Shown here: piece by piece, positions 17,627 through 27,103 of the stretch
Layout: each line of letters begins with the position of its first letter
Position numbering within the stretch: position 1 is the stretch's first letter
Assembly (NCBI RefSeq): GCF_040529065.1
Contig: NZ_CP132343.1
Coordinates: 3,658,001 to 3,722,000, forward strand
Direction of reading: 5' to 3'
DNA: 64,000 nt
From: Xanthomonas sacchari
Lineage (GTDB): Bacteria; Pseudomonadota; Gammaproteobacteria; Xanthomonadales; Xanthomonadaceae
The notes under the pieces: model-generated
The model's input: the letters and a program-made list of their open reading frames with translations, nothing else
Told to the model about the DNA's origin: nothing
Databases searched by the model: none
Position numbers and translations under genes: made by a program

Positions 17627-18148
17627 TTAGTACCTCTTGATCCCTGGCACCGTGCACCCGGCGATCTGCGCGTGCGCCGAGGCGGCGTTTTCCTTTTGCC
17701 CGCGTGCCAGGCGCGCCTGTTCGATGGTCGCCCAGTGGCGGCGGCACAGCGGGCCGGTCTGCGAGCCGAGGTCGATGGCGCGCTTGGCGAAGGCTTCGGC
17801 CTGGGCGTCGTCCTTCTGCAGCAGCGCCACTTCGGCGCGGTCCTGCAGCAGCGCCGGGTCGTCCGGCACCAGCTTCAGCGCCTGGTCCAGCGCCGCGGCG
17901 GCGCCGGCCAGGTCGCCGGCGCTGCGCTTGCGCTTGGCGCTCTCGCGCAGGTCCTCCACTTCCGGATCGCGCAGCGGCTGCACGCTCAGTTCGGTGTCGT
18001 CGGCACCGCCGCTGGCGTCGATCGCGGCGATGCGCTGCGCCGGCGTGGTGGTGTCCACCGGCGCAGCCGGCGGCGGCGGCGGCGGTGCGCTGACGCAGGA
18101 GGCGAGCAGCAGGCTGAGGGCGGCGATGGCGGGAAGACGTGGGGTCAT
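17627..18148 (-). CDS. TPR lipoprotein next to PBP1b, LpoP-like activator candidate
   Basis: A 173-residue lipoprotein. The signal peptide ends in the lipobox LLASC with Cys18, followed by a Pro-rich linker (residues 22-36). Helical tetratricopeptide-like repeats follow at about 70-125 (AGDLAGAAAALDQALKLVPDDPAL, then DAQAEAFAKRAIDLG). The gene is 23 bp downstream of mrcB in the same orientation. In Pseudomonas the TPR lipoprotein LpoP is encoded beside PBP1b and activates it from the outer membrane; architecture and location here match, so an LpoP-like role is a good inference. The ATG at 18148 was chosen because it gives the complete lipoprotein signal. Two C-terminal cysteines (Cys135 and Cys165) could form a disulfide. 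Confidence 0.82.
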   Translation of the reverse strand: MTPRLPAIAALSLLLASCVSAPPPPPPAAPVDTTTPAQRIAAIDASGGADDTELSVQPLRDPEVEDLRESAKRKRSAGDLAGAAAALDQALKLVPDDPALLQDRAEVALLQKDDAQAEAFAKRAIDLGSQTGPLCRRHWATIEQARLARGQKENAASAHAQIAGCTVPGIKRY

Positions 18149-18171
18149 GAGCGGTATCCGGGATCCGGGAA

Positions 18172-20604
18172 TCAATGCGCCGGCGGCGGCGCGGCCGCGT
18201 CGGCAGGCGGGTCTTTCTTCTTGTCCAGGCCGAACCAGCTGCGCCAGCCGCCGCCCTGGTGCTCGCCCTCGGCGGGGGCGGCTTCTTCCGGCAGCGCCTG
18301 CGGCGGCGTGCACGCGGCATACGCCGGCACGAAGCCGACCACGAACGGGAACTGGCGCGCGCCGGGGCAGCTCGGGTCGGTGCTGTTGTACCCCACCGGG
18401 TCCATCCACTGCCAGTCGATGCCCTTGCCCTGCACCTGCAGCGGCGCGCTCGGCAGCCGCGAGAAGATGCCCGACCACACCCGCATCGCGCCGGTGGCGC
18501 CGTACAGGCCGGTCTGCTTGTTCTGGTCGTTGCCGATCCAGATCACCGCCAGGTGATCGCCGGTGTAGCCGGCATACCAGCTGTCCACGCCGTCGTTGCT
18601 GGTGCCGGTCTTGCCGGCCGGCGACAGCTTGCCCAGGCCATCGCTGAGCAACTGCCGCGCGGTGCCGTTGCTGACCACCTGCTGCAGCGCCATGCCGACC
18701 AGGTTGGCGGCGATGGAATCGCCCTCCTGCGCCGGCGCCGGGGTCTTGTCGTAGCGCTTCAGAAGCTTGCCCTGCGGATCGAGCACGCCGCGCACCGCAT
18801 GCAGTGGCTGGATCTCGCCACCGGAGGCCAGGAACTGGTACAGCTGCGCCATCGCGTACGGGCTCTGGTCGGTGGCGCCGAGGATCAGCGAGGGATTGAC
18901 CTCTGCCTCGATGCCGGCCAGCACCTTCACCAGTTGCGCCACGCGCTCCGGCCCGACCTGCATGCCGACGCGCACCGTGGCCTGGTTGTAGGAGTGCGCC
19001 AGCGCATCGACCACCCGCACCGTGCCATGGCTGCGACCATCGGAATTGCCCGGGCTCCAGGTGCGGCCGCGGCCCAGTTGCACGGTGACCGGGGTGTCGT
19101 CGACCCAACTGGCCAGCGAAAAGCGGTCCGGCTGCGCCAGCGCCAGCAGGTACACGAACGGCTTGAGCAGCGAACCGACCTGGCGCTGCGCCTCGATCGC
19201 GCGGTTGAAGCCGGGCTGGGCCACGTCGCGGCTGCCGACCACCGCCAGCACCTCACCGTTGTGGGTGTCGGTGAGCACCAGCCCAGCTTGCAGCGGCGGG
19301 CGCTTCTTGTTGGTCTCCAGCGCAGTGATGGTGCGCGTGACCGCGCCCTCGGCATAAGCCTGCGCCGACGGCGACATGCCGGTGAGCACGCTCAGGCCGG
19401 CGCCCTGCAGCGCACTTTCGGGGTAATCGCGCGCCAGCTGGCGCCGCACCAGGTCGACATAGGCGGGGAACCGGTTGGCCGCGACCAGGCCGGGTTCGGC
19501 CGGCACGCCCAGCGGCGCGGCCAGTGCCTTGCGATAGGTCGGCTCGTCGATCAGCTCGCTCTCGCGCAGCTTGCCGAGCACGAAGTTGCGCCGGTCCAGC
19601 GCGCGCTCGGGATAGCGCCGCGGGTCGTAGTAGGACGGCCCCTTGACCAGGCCGATCAGCAGCGCCACCTGCTCCGGCGCCAGCGCATCGAGTTCGCGGC
19701 CGAACCAGAACTCCGCACCAGACGCGACACCATGCACCGCCTGGCTGCCGCGCTGGCCCAGGTACACCTGGTTCAGATACGCCTCGAGGATGGTGCGCTT
19801 GTCGTAGCGCGCCTCCATGATCAGCGCGTACAGGATCTCGTTGAACTTGCGGGTGACGGTCTGTTCCTTGCCGATGCCGAGCAGGCCGCTGCGCGCCAGC
19901 TGCTGGGTCAGGGTGCTGGCGCCCTGCCGGCTCTTGCCGCCGGAGCGCACCATCACCCAGGCCGCGCGGACCATGCCGCTGAGGTCGATGCCGTGGTGCG
20001 AATTGAAGTCGCGGTCCTCGACCGCCTGCAAGCCGGTGACCAGCAGTTCCGGCACCTCGTCCACGCGCACCAGGCGCCGCTCTTCCTGCTTCTGCCCGTA
20101 CAGCGTGGCGATGCGCGCCGGATCCAGCCGCGCGGCCTTGAGCGCCTTGCGCGTCTGCGCATCGCGCAGCGCCACCACGCGCCCGCCGGCCAGGCCCACC
20201 TCGATGCGCCGTGGGGCGACCCGCCCGTCGACGTCGACGTAGCCGCGGCTGGCGATGGTGAAGCGGCTGCCGTCCTGCTGGTAGCTGCCGGGGCGTTCGG
20301 CGCCGGCGTCGGCGCGATAGCTGGCCGCATCCAGTTCGGTCTTCAGCGTCTGCGGGTCCATCGCCGTGTCCGGCGCCAGCACCAGCGGCCGCGCGTACAC
20401 GCGGGTGGGAATCTGCCAGCGCAGTTCGCCGAAACGCTGGGTGACCTGTTTGTTCAGATAGATCGTGTACGGAATCAGGAAGCCCAGGCCGAGTGCGGCA
20501 GCGGCCAGGCCCCAGGTGAGCAGGCGCCTGCGCCATACGGCGGCGGGGCTGTCCAGGGCGTCGTCCTGATCGTCGGTGTCGTGATCGTCGTAGCGTCGGG
20601 GCAC
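18172..20604 (-). CDS. mrcB: Penicillin-binding protein 1B, bifunctional peptidoglycan glycosyltransferase/transpeptidase
   Basis: Class A PBP that polymerises lipid II and cross-links peptides at the inner membrane. The 810-residue protein has a short cytosolic tail rich in Asp, one membrane helix (about residues 28-50) and a UB2H-like segment (WQIPTRVYARPLVL). The GT51 domain shows VEDRDFNSHHGID, KSRQGASTLTQQLAR and RKFNEILYALIMEARYDK. The transpeptidase domain has the catalytic triad motifs SLLK (Ser478), SYN (Ser538) and KTG (Lys665). The C-terminal tail is Gly/Glu/Pro/Ala-rich. The presence of UB2H, the usual docking site of Lpo activators, fits the adjacent TPR lipoprotein gene. It diverges from the glycosyltransferase gene across 93 bp. 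Confidence 0.97.
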   Translation of the reverse strand: MPRRYDDHDTDDQDDALDSPAAVWRRRLLTWGLAAAALGLGFLIPYTIYLNKQVTQRFGELRWQIPTRVYARPLVLAPDTAMDPQTLKTELDAASYRADAGAERPGSYQQDGSRFTIASRGYVDVDGRVAPRRIEVGLAGGRVVALRDAQTRKALKAARLDPARIATLYGQKQEERRLVRVDEVPELLVTGLQAVEDRDFNSHHGIDLSGMVRAAWVMVRSGGKSRQGASTLTQQLARSGLLGIGKEQTVTRKFNEILYALIMEARYDKRTILEAYLNQVYLGQRGSQAVHGVASGAEFWFGRELDALAPEQVALLIGLVKGPSYYDPRRYPERALDRRNFVLGKLRESELIDEPTYRKALAAPLGVPAEPGLVAANRFPAYVDLVRRQLARDYPESALQGAGLSVLTGMSPSAQAYAEGAVTRTITALETNKKRPPLQAGLVLTDTHNGEVLAVVGSRDVAQPGFNRAIEAQRQVGSLLKPFVYLLALAQPDRFSLASWVDDTPVTVQLGRGRTWSPGNSDGRSHGTVRVVDALAHSYNQATVRVGMQVGPERVAQLVKVLAGIEAEVNPSLILGATDQSPYAMAQLYQFLASGGEIQPLHAVRGVLDPQGKLLKRYDKTPAPAQEGDSIAANLVGMALQQVVSNGTARQLLSDGLGKLSPAGKTGTSNDGVDSWYAGYTGDHLAVIWIGNDQNKQTGLYGATGAMRVWSGIFSRLPSAPLQVQGKGIDWQWMDPVGYNSTDPSCPGARQFPFVVGFVPAYAACTPPQALPEEAAPAEGEHQGGGWRSWFGLDKKKDPPADAAAPPPAH

Positions 20605-20697
20605 GGGAATGCGAGAATGTAAATTCCGCCGAGTCTAGCGCAGCCCAGCGGGCAGCGCGGCGCGACGGCCTCTTCGTTTAAGTTGGAGTGGTACCGG

Positions 20698-22794
20698 ATG
20701 TCGATGTCGTGGGCGAATGCGCGCTACGCCCTGAACCGCCTGGCCGGCCTGTTCCGGCGCGGCCTGACCAGTCTGCGCACGCGCGGCTGGCGCAGCACCT
20801 GGGAGCGGTTGCGCGTGCATGCGCAACCGCTGCCGCCGCCGCAGCGCGCGCTGTTCGCGGTGGAAGCGGCGCCGTTCGCGCCGTTCGCGGTGCCGAACAG
20901 TCCCGCGCCGCTGGTCAGCATCGTGATCCCGGTCTACAACCACGTCGCGCATACCCTCGCCTGCCTGCGTGCGCTGGCCGCGCATCCGCCGGCCGCGCCC
21001 TGCGAGATCCTGGTGATCGACGACGGCAGCAGCGACGCCACCGCGCAGTGGCTGCCGCAGGTGGTCGGCCTGCACTACCACGTGCGCGAGCGCAACGGCG
21101 GCTTCATCGCCACCTGCAACGACGGCGCCGCGCGCGCGCAGGGCCGCTACCTGGTGTTCCTCAACAACGACACGGTGCCGCAGCCGGGCTGGCTGGACGC
21201 GTTGCTGGACACGTTCGCGCAGCTGCCGCAGGCCGGCCTGGTCAGCGCGCAACTGCTGTATCCCGACGGCCGCCTGCAGGACGCCGGCGGGGTGGTCTTC
21301 GCCGACGGCAGCGCCTGGAGCTACGGCCGCTTCGAGTCGCCCGACGATCCGCGCTATGCCTACCTGCGCGACGTCGACTACGGCAGCGGCGCGGCGCTGG
21401 CGATCGAACGCGCGCGCTTCCTGGCGCTGGGCGGTTTCGACACGCGCTACATGCCGGCCTACTACGAGGACACCGACCTGGCCTTCGCGGTGCGCGCCGC
21501 CGGCTTGTGCACGCTAGTGCAGCCGGCCAGCCGCGTGGTGCACGACGAGGGCACCAGCAACGGCACCGACACCGGCAGCGGGATCAAGGCCTATCAGGTG
21601 CGCAACCGTGCGGTCTTCGCCAGCAAGTGGGCGGAGGTGTTGGCGCAGTACCTGCAGCCCGGCGAGGTGCCGACGCCGGCGCTGCTGCACCGCCGGCAGC
21701 GCCAGGTGCTGATCCTGGACGAAGCGCTGCCGCAGCCGGACCGCGATTCCGCCTCGCTGCGCCAGCTCAACCTGATCCGCCTGCTGCTCGAGGAAGGCGC
21801 GCACGTGGTGTTCGTGCCCAGCGAGCGCAGCTATGCCAGCCGCCATAGCGAGACCCTGCAACGGCTCGGCGTGGAGGTGTGGTACGCGCCGTACCTGAAG
21901 AACCTGACCTGGTTCCTGCAGCAGCACGGCGCGCGCTTCCACAGCGTGCTGCTGGTGCGCCACCACGTCGCCCACGCCTGCCTGCCGCTGCTGCGCCGGT
22001 TCGCGCCGCAGGCACGGCGCCTGTTCGACACCGTGGACCTGCACTACCTGCGCGAGCGCCGCGGTGCCGAACTCGCCGGCGACGCGCGCCTGCTGCGCGA
22101 GGCCGAGCGCACCCGCGCGCGCGAGCTGGAGGTGATGGCGCAGGTGGACGTGACCGTGCTGGTCAGCGCGGTCGAACGCGAACAGTTGCAGCGCGAGGCG
22201 CCGCAGGTGCGCACGGCGCTGATCTCGAACCTGCACGAGGTCGCCGGCCCCGGCCTGCCGTGGGCGCAGCGCCGCGACCTGGTGTTCGTCGGCGGCTTCC
22301 GCCACGCGCCCAACGTGGACGCGGTGCGCTGGTTCCTGCAGGAGGTGTTCCCGGCGGTGCGCCTGCGCCTGCCGGAGGTGCGCTTCCACTGCATCGGTGC
22401 GGACATGCCGGAGGACATCCGCCGCCTCGGCGAGGCCACCGCTGGCGTCGAGCTGCTCGGCCACGTCCCCGAGATCGCCGCCTACATGGACGGCATGCGC
22501 ATCGCCGTGGCGCCGCTGCGCTTCGGCGCGGGGGTCAAGGGCAAGGTCAACCTCAGCATGGCGCATGGCCAGCCGGTGGTGGCCACCGCCTGCGCGGTGG
22601 AAGGCATGCACCTGCGCGACGGCGAGGACGTGCTGATCGCCGACGACCCCGCCGCGTTCGCCGACGCCATCGCGCAGCTGTACGCCGATCCGGCGCTGTG
22701 GCAACGGCTGGCCGACAACGGCCTGCGCAACATCGAAACCCACTTCTCGCTGGACGCTGCGCGCGCCACGGTGCGCGAGGCGTTCCTGGCCTGA
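20698..22794 (+). CDS. Two-domain glycosyltransferase (family 2 plus family 4)
   Basis: Predicted cytosolic sugar transferase of 698 residues. The N-terminal GT-A domain (about 75-320) shows VSIVIPVYNH, VIDDGSSDAT, the DxD-like FLNNDTVPQPGW and the acceptor-side YYEDTDLAFAVRAAG. The C-terminal GT-B domain (about 345-690) shows DTVDLHYLRERR, VFVGGFRHAPNVDAVRWFL and the nucleotide-sugar motif PLRFGAGVKGKVNLSMAHGQ. Such fusions commonly decorate O-antigen or exopolysaccharide, but no other polysaccharide gene is nearby, so the product is unknown. The ATG at 20698 was preferred over the TTG at 20683 because GGAG (20685-20688) sits 9 nt before the ATG. Confidence 0.88.
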   Translation: MSMSWANARYALNRLAGLFRRGLTSLRTRGWRSTWERLRVHAQPLPPPQRALFAVEAAPFAPFAVPNSPAPLVSIVIPVYNHVAHTLACLRALAAHPPAAPCEILVIDDGSSDATAQWLPQVVGLHYHVRERNGGFIATCNDGAARAQGRYLVFLNNDTVPQPGWLDALLDTFAQLPQAGLVSAQLLYPDGRLQDAGGVVFADGSAWSYGRFESPDDPRYAYLRDVDYGSGAALAIERARFLALGGFDTRYMPAYYEDTDLAFAVRAAGLCTLVQPASRVVHDEGTSNGTDTGSGIKAYQVRNRAVFASKWAEVLAQYLQPGEVPTPALLHRRQRQVLILDEALPQPDRDSASLRQLNLIRLLLEEGAHVVFVPSERSYASRHSETLQRLGVEVWYAPYLKNLTWFLQQHGARFHSVLLVRHHVAHACLPLLRRFAPQARRLFDTVDLHYLRERRGAELAGDARLLREAERTRARELEVMAQVDVTVLVSAVEREQLQREAPQVRTALISNLHEVAGPGLPWAQRRDLVFVGGFRHAPNVDAVRWFLQEVFPAVRLRLPEVRFHCIGADMPEDIRRLGEATAGVELLGHVPEIAAYMDGMRIAVAPLRFGAGVKGKVNLSMAHGQPVVATACAVEGMHLRDGEDVLIADDPAAFADAIAQLYADPALWQRLADNGLRNIETHFSLDAARATVREAFLA

Positions 22795-22821
22795 GCGGCG
22801 GTGGCGCGCCGTTTTCTATCG

Positions 22822-23002
22822 CGTCGGGACTGAAGTCCCTCCCACAACGGTGCTGCAGGCATCGCCGCTATGGCAGGCACTCGGCAGGCGCTGTCGCGCA
22901 TCCACGCGGGAACGGCAAACCAGTACGCTCGCAGCCGCGGATCTACAACCGATCGCCGCAATCGCTCAGCGCCCCCCTGTGGGAGGGACTTCAGTCCCGA
23001 CG
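22822..23002. repeat. REP-type palindrome pair (GGGACTGAAGTCCC family)
   Basis: Two perfectly complementary 25-bp arms, CGTCGGGACTGAAGTCCCTC... (22822-22846) and its reverse complement (22978-23002), separated by 131 bp. They lie in the 252-bp gap between the convergent stops of the glycosyltransferase gene and the TPR protein gene. Each arm is itself a partial palindrome. A single further arm of the same sequence occurs at 37880-37904. No gene is visible in the gap. Confidence 0.92.
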
Positions 23003-23046
23003 CGCCGCACCATCAGCCTGAGGAAGCCCCCACTTCACTGCGCCCA

Positions 23047-24570
23047 CTAACGCCCAGGGCTGAGGCTGCGCAAACGGCGCTCGAAGGCGGCCAGTTCCGG
23101 GGTGGCCGGATCGATCGCGCGGGCGCGCTGCAGCGCCTGCCGCGCGAAGGCGGCATCGCCGCCGCTCAGGCGCTCGTCGCCGACCGCTAGCCAGCGCTGC
23201 GCCAGGCGCCGGCGCGCAGTGACCAAGCCATTGCCGCCCGGCGCCAGCGCGCGCCAGGCGTCGTAGCAGGCGCTCGCCGCCAGCACCCGGTTGCCGCGCA
23301 TGGCATCGTCGAAACAGCGCCGCAGCGCCGCCAGCACGCGCTGCTCGGCCGCGCGCACCCGCGCATCGCGCGGCGCCAGGGTCTGCGCCGCCAGCAAGGT
23401 GTCGTAGGCGCTGGCGCCGGGCGGAGTGAGCCAGTCGCCGCGCACCTCGGCGGCCTGCAGATCGGCCAGCAGACGCTGCAGGCGCCGCTCGCGCTCGGCC
23501 GGCGACACCCGCGAAGGCGGCGTGGCCTGACTTTGCCGGGCGCGCTGCAACGCCTGCTTCGCGTCGGCCAGCGCGCGGCTGTCCGGTGCCAGGGCCTGGC
23601 CCTTGCGCAAGGCGCGCTCGGCCTCGCCGAAACGGAAATCGGCGGCGGCACGGCTCGCCTGCAGCGCATAGGCCGCCGCCACCCGCTCCAGGCCGTCGCT
23701 GGCGCCGGGGGCGTCGGGCACCGCCGCGTGCCACTGCGCAAACGCGTGTGCCGCCGCGTCCAGGCGCTGCCGGCGCAGGGCCTGCTCGGCCTCGCGCTGC
23801 AGGCGCTCCAGCGCCCGGTTCAATTCCGCCTGGGTCTCAGGCAGGTCGACATGCCCGGGGTCGTAGCCACGCGCGCGCTCCACCAGCGCCGCGGCGGCGG
23901 CCAGGTCGCCGCGCGCCAGCGCACTACGCGCGTGCTGCAGCAGTTCCGACAATGCATCCTCGCGGCCTTCCAGCGCCGTAGTGCGTTCCGGGGCGTATTC
24001 CAGCACCCGCTGGTACAGCGGCAGGGCCGCGTCCGGGCCATCGTCCAGATGCCCGTCGCGGCGCGCCTGCGCCGCCCGCTGCAGCAATTGATCGATGCCG
24101 GCGTGCGCGGCCTCGCGCGCGCGCAGTGCCGCCTCGATGCGGTCGGCATCGGCGCGCGGCACCTGCAGCGCGCGCGCCAGCGCCAGCGCCTCGCGCGCCT
24201 GCGGATAGCGCCCGGCGGCCAGCGCCGCACGCGCCTGCCCCAGTGCCGCACGCCCGGTCGCGGCCAAGCCGACGCGCGCCTGCATGCGGTCGCTGTCCAG
24301 CGCCAGCGCGGCCTCGAAGCGCTCGCGCGCGCCGCTGCCGTCGGCGGCGCTGAGCTTGCCCGCGCGCAGCGCCGCGTGGCCCTGGTCGAGCAATTGCTGG
24401 ATGCGCGTCTCCGGCCAGATCAGGTCGGCCAGCGGGCGGCGGAACACCACCAAGGCCATGCCCAGCACCAGTAGCACCGCCAGCGCCCAGCGCCAGACAC
24501 GCCGATCGCGCCACAGCGGCACCGGCCGCTGCCTGCGCGTGGGTTCGTCCCTGACCTGATCCGGCGGCAT
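23047..24570 (-). CDS. Single-pass membrane protein with degenerate helical (TPR-like) repeats, unknown function
   Basis: A 507-residue protein with a short basic N-terminus, one membrane helix (about residues 30-46, WALAVLLVLGMALVVF) and an almost entirely helical Ala/Arg/Leu-rich remainder. Repeated motifs resemble tetratricopeptide units, for example ALGQARAALAAGRYPQAREAL, RARGYDPGHVDLPETQAEL and SGGDAAFARQALQRARAID. The topology suggests an inner-membrane anchored, periplasmic scaffold. I do not recognise a named family. The ATG at 24570 was used; a GTG two codons upstream (24576) is also possible. The gene is followed by the REP pair and preceded by relA in the same orientation across a 116-bp gap. 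Confidence 0.75.
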   Translation of the reverse strand: MPPDQVRDEPTRRQRPVPLWRDRRVWRWALAVLLVLGMALVVFRRPLADLIWPETRIQQLLDQGHAALRAGKLSAADGSGARERFEAALALDSDRMQARVGLAATGRAALGQARAALAAGRYPQAREALALARALQVPRADADRIEAALRAREAAHAGIDQLLQRAAQARRDGHLDDGPDAALPLYQRVLEYAPERTTALEGREDALSELLQHARSALARGDLAAAAALVERARGYDPGHVDLPETQAELNRALERLQREAEQALRRQRLDAAAHAFAQWHAAVPDAPGASDGLERVAAAYALQASRAAADFRFGEAERALRKGQALAPDSRALADAKQALQRARQSQATPPSRVSPAERERRLQRLLADLQAAEVRGDWLTPPGASAYDTLLAAQTLAPRDARVRAAEQRVLAALRRCFDDAMRGNRVLAASACYDAWRALAPGGNGLVTARRRLAQRWLAVGDERLSGGDAAFARQALQRARAIDPATPELAAFERRLRSLSPGR

Positions 24571-24686
24571 GCTCACCGCGCAAGCTTAGCGTCGGCCCGA
24601 TGACGAACAGCTGTGCATGGCACCGGCCATCGCCACGGCGAGCGACCCCGCGGCCGGCGCGCCTCAGGACGCCGCGGCGCCGCCCC

Positions 24687-26843
24687 TCAGCCCAGCCGCC
24701 GCGCCTCGTGCACGCCCGGCAGCGCATCGAGCTTGCCGAGCAAGGTGGACAACTGCCCGTAATCGCCGACCTTCAGCCGCAGCCGCAGTTGCGCCAGGCC
24801 GCTGTCGCGCACGTTCTCGCTGTTGATTTCCAGCACGTGCGCCTCTTCCTGGGCGATCAGGTTGGTGATGTCCTTGAGCAGCCAGCGCCGATCCACCGCG
24901 CGCACCAGCACGTCGACCTCGTAGCCGCCGCCGGCCTGGCCCCATTCCACCGGCAGCACCCGCTGCGGATGGCTGGCGGCCAGCCGCGCGAACGCGGCGC
25001 AGTCGCTGCGGTGCACGGTGACGCCGCGGGTGCGGGTCAGATACCCGGCGATCGGCTCGCCGGCCACCGGCTGGCAGCAGCGCGCCAGTTGCACCAGCAG
25101 ATTGCCCACGCCCTGCACGGTGAACTTGGACTTGCCCAGGCCGGTGCGCCGTGCGGTCGGCCGCGGCATGGCCGGCGCGGTCGGCTGCGCCGCGGCGCGC
25201 TCGGCCTCGTGCAGCGCGCGCCCGACCTGGCTGGGGCCGACGTCGCCCAGCGCCACCTGGATGTACAGCTCCTCCACGCCATCGGCATGGAACTTCTTCG
25301 CCGCCGGCAGCAGGTCGGCCTGCTGCAGTCCCAGGCGCTTGAGCTCGCGCTCCAGCAGTTCCTTGCCGGCCTGCACGTTGCGCGCGCGGTCCAGCTTGTG
25401 GAACCAGGCGCGCACCTTGTCGCGCGAGCGTCCGCTGGCCAGGTAACCGTTGGCCGGCAGCAGCCAGTCGCGGCGCGGCTCGGCCTCCTTGCCGGTGAGG
25501 ATCTCCACGCGGTCGCCGCTGCGCAGCTTGTGGGTCAGCGGCACGATGCGGTTGTTGACCTTGGCGCCGCGGCAGCGGTGCCCGACCATGGTGTGCACGT
25601 GGTAGGCGAAATCCAGCGGCGTGGCGCCCTGCGGCAGGTCGATCACCTCGCCCATCGGGGTCAGCGCATAGACCCGGTCCTCGACCAGTTCGGCGTCCAG
25701 CGCCCCGGCCAGCCCGCCCTGCTCACCGTCCTGCGACTGTTCCAGCAGCTGCCGCATCCAGGTGATCTTGCGGTCGAAGGCCTTCTCCGCGCCCTTGCCG
25801 CCTTCCTTGTACTTCCAGTGCGCGGCCACGCCCAGTTCGGCCTGCGCATGCATGTCGTGGGTGCGGATCTGCACCTCGATCGTGCGCCCTTCCGGGCCGA
25901 CCACCGCTGTGTGCAGCGAGCGGTAGTCGTTGGCCTTGGGCCGGGCGATGTAGTCGTCGAACTCGCTGGGCACCGGCGCCCACAGCGCATGCACCACGCC
26001 CAGCGCGGCGTAGCAGGCGGCGACGTCGTCGACCATCACCCGCACCGCGCGCAGGTCGTACAGCTGGTCGAAGGCCAGGCGCTTCTTCTGCATCTTCCGC
26101 CAGATGCTGTAGATGTGCTTGGGCCGCCCGCTGATCTCCGCGCGCAGGCCCTGCTCGGCCAGCGCCTTGGACAGGATCTTCTTGACCGCCTCGATGTAGC
26201 GCTCGCGCGCCACCCGGCTCTCGTCGACCTCGCGGGCGATGCGCCGGTAGGTGTCCGGCTCCAGGTGCCGGAACGCCAGGTCTTCCAGCTCCCATTTCAG
26301 TTGCCAGATGCCCAGGCGGTTGGCCAGCGGCGCGTGGATGTCGCGGGTCAGCTGCGCCAGCGCGCGGCGCTGCGCCTCCGGCGCCTTGTCGGCCACGCGC
26401 ATCTGCGCCAGTTGCCGCGCCAGCAGGATCGGCACCACCCGCAGGTCCTGCACGATCGACAGCAGCAGCCGGCGCAGGCCTTCGCTGTTGCGCCCGGCCT
26501 CGCGCCCGGCATGCAGCGCCCACACCGGGTCGGCGGCGTCCTGCGCCTCCAGCAGGCCGGCCACCGCTTGCGCCCGCGCTGGTGGCGCCACCGGCAACTG
26601 CGGCAACTGTGCGCGCAAGGCCGGCAGGTCGAACAGCAACGCCGCCAGCAGCGAGGCCTCGTCGGCCGACAGCAGCGCCAGCGCGTCCAGGGTGTCGGCC
26701 AGCACCGGCCACGGCAGCCGCGGCAGCGGCTCGGCCTGTGTCTGCCAGGCCTGCAGCAGCGCCGCGCGCAGGGCGGGCGCCAGGGTCGCGGCCGACGGGC
26801 GCTGCAGCAACGCCTCCAGGCCGGAGTGGACGGTGTGGTTCAA
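24687..26843 (-). CDS. relA: GTP pyrophosphokinase RelA
   Basis: Ribosome-associated (p)ppGpp synthetase of the stringent response. The 718 residues show a degenerate N-terminal hydrolase region; the HD signature is replaced around WALHAGREAGRN and LLARQLAQMR, indicating a monofunctional enzyme. The synthetase domain has ISGRPKHIYSIWRKMQKK, YDLRAVRVMVDD and EFDDYIARPKANDYRSLHT, with the ExDD motif typical of RelA rather than the RxKD of SpoT/Rel. The TGS domain (VYALTPMGEVIDLPQGATPLDFAYHVH) and the C-terminal zinc-finger/ACT region (CCQPVAGEPIAGYLTRTRG, then LLKDITNLIAQEEAHVLEIN) are complete. The product is ppGpp/pppGpp made in response to uncharged tRNA. Confidence 0.96.
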   Translation of the reverse strand: MNHTVHSGLEALLQRPSAATLAPALRAALLQAWQTQAEPLPRLPWPVLADTLDALALLSADEASLLAALLFDLPALRAQLPQLPVAPPARAQAVAGLLEAQDAADPVWALHAGREAGRNSEGLRRLLLSIVQDLRVVPILLARQLAQMRVADKAPEAQRRALAQLTRDIHAPLANRLGIWQLKWELEDLAFRHLEPDTYRRIAREVDESRVARERYIEAVKKILSKALAEQGLRAEISGRPKHIYSIWRKMQKKRLAFDQLYDLRAVRVMVDDVAACYAALGVVHALWAPVPSEFDDYIARPKANDYRSLHTAVVGPEGRTIEVQIRTHDMHAQAELGVAAHWKYKEGGKGAEKAFDRKITWMRQLLEQSQDGEQGGLAGALDAELVEDRVYALTPMGEVIDLPQGATPLDFAYHVHTMVGHRCRGAKVNNRIVPLTHKLRSGDRVEILTGKEAEPRRDWLLPANGYLASGRSRDKVRAWFHKLDRARNVQAGKELLERELKRLGLQQADLLPAAKKFHADGVEELYIQVALGDVGPSQVGRALHEAERAAAQPTAPAMPRPTARRTGLGKSKFTVQGVGNLLVQLARCCQPVAGEPIAGYLTRTRGVTVHRSDCAAFARLAASHPQRVLPVEWGQAGGGYEVDVLVRAVDRRWLLKDITNLIAQEEAHVLEINSENVRDSGLAQLRLRLKVGDYGQLSTLLGKLDALPGVHEARRLG

Positions 26844-27103
26844 GGACGGACGCAGTCGACGAAACGGTGCCGCCTACACTAACGCGCTTGTGCGCGTTCT
26901 CACAATTGCGCCGGCCGCGCGCCGGGGGCGCTTGGCGGATACGCACCGCCGCGTCACTGTGATCCGGTTGCGACTTGCGGCGGTTTTACCGGAATTTCAC
27001 AACCGCCCAAATTCCCGCGCCTATGCTCGAACGCGACGGCGACCCGCTGCTGTCCGCATGCGCCGCTGCCGTCGTCCCTGGACCGACTCGAAGAGGAACG
27101 CAC
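26844..27103. other. Divergent intergenic region relA / pqqA
   Basis: A 260-bp gene-free region between the divergent relA and pqqA starts, probably holding both promoters. It ends in a clear ribosome-binding site for pqqA (AAGAGGAAC, about 27091-27099). I cannot assign a specific -35/-10 pair or operator with confidence. Confidence 0.55.
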
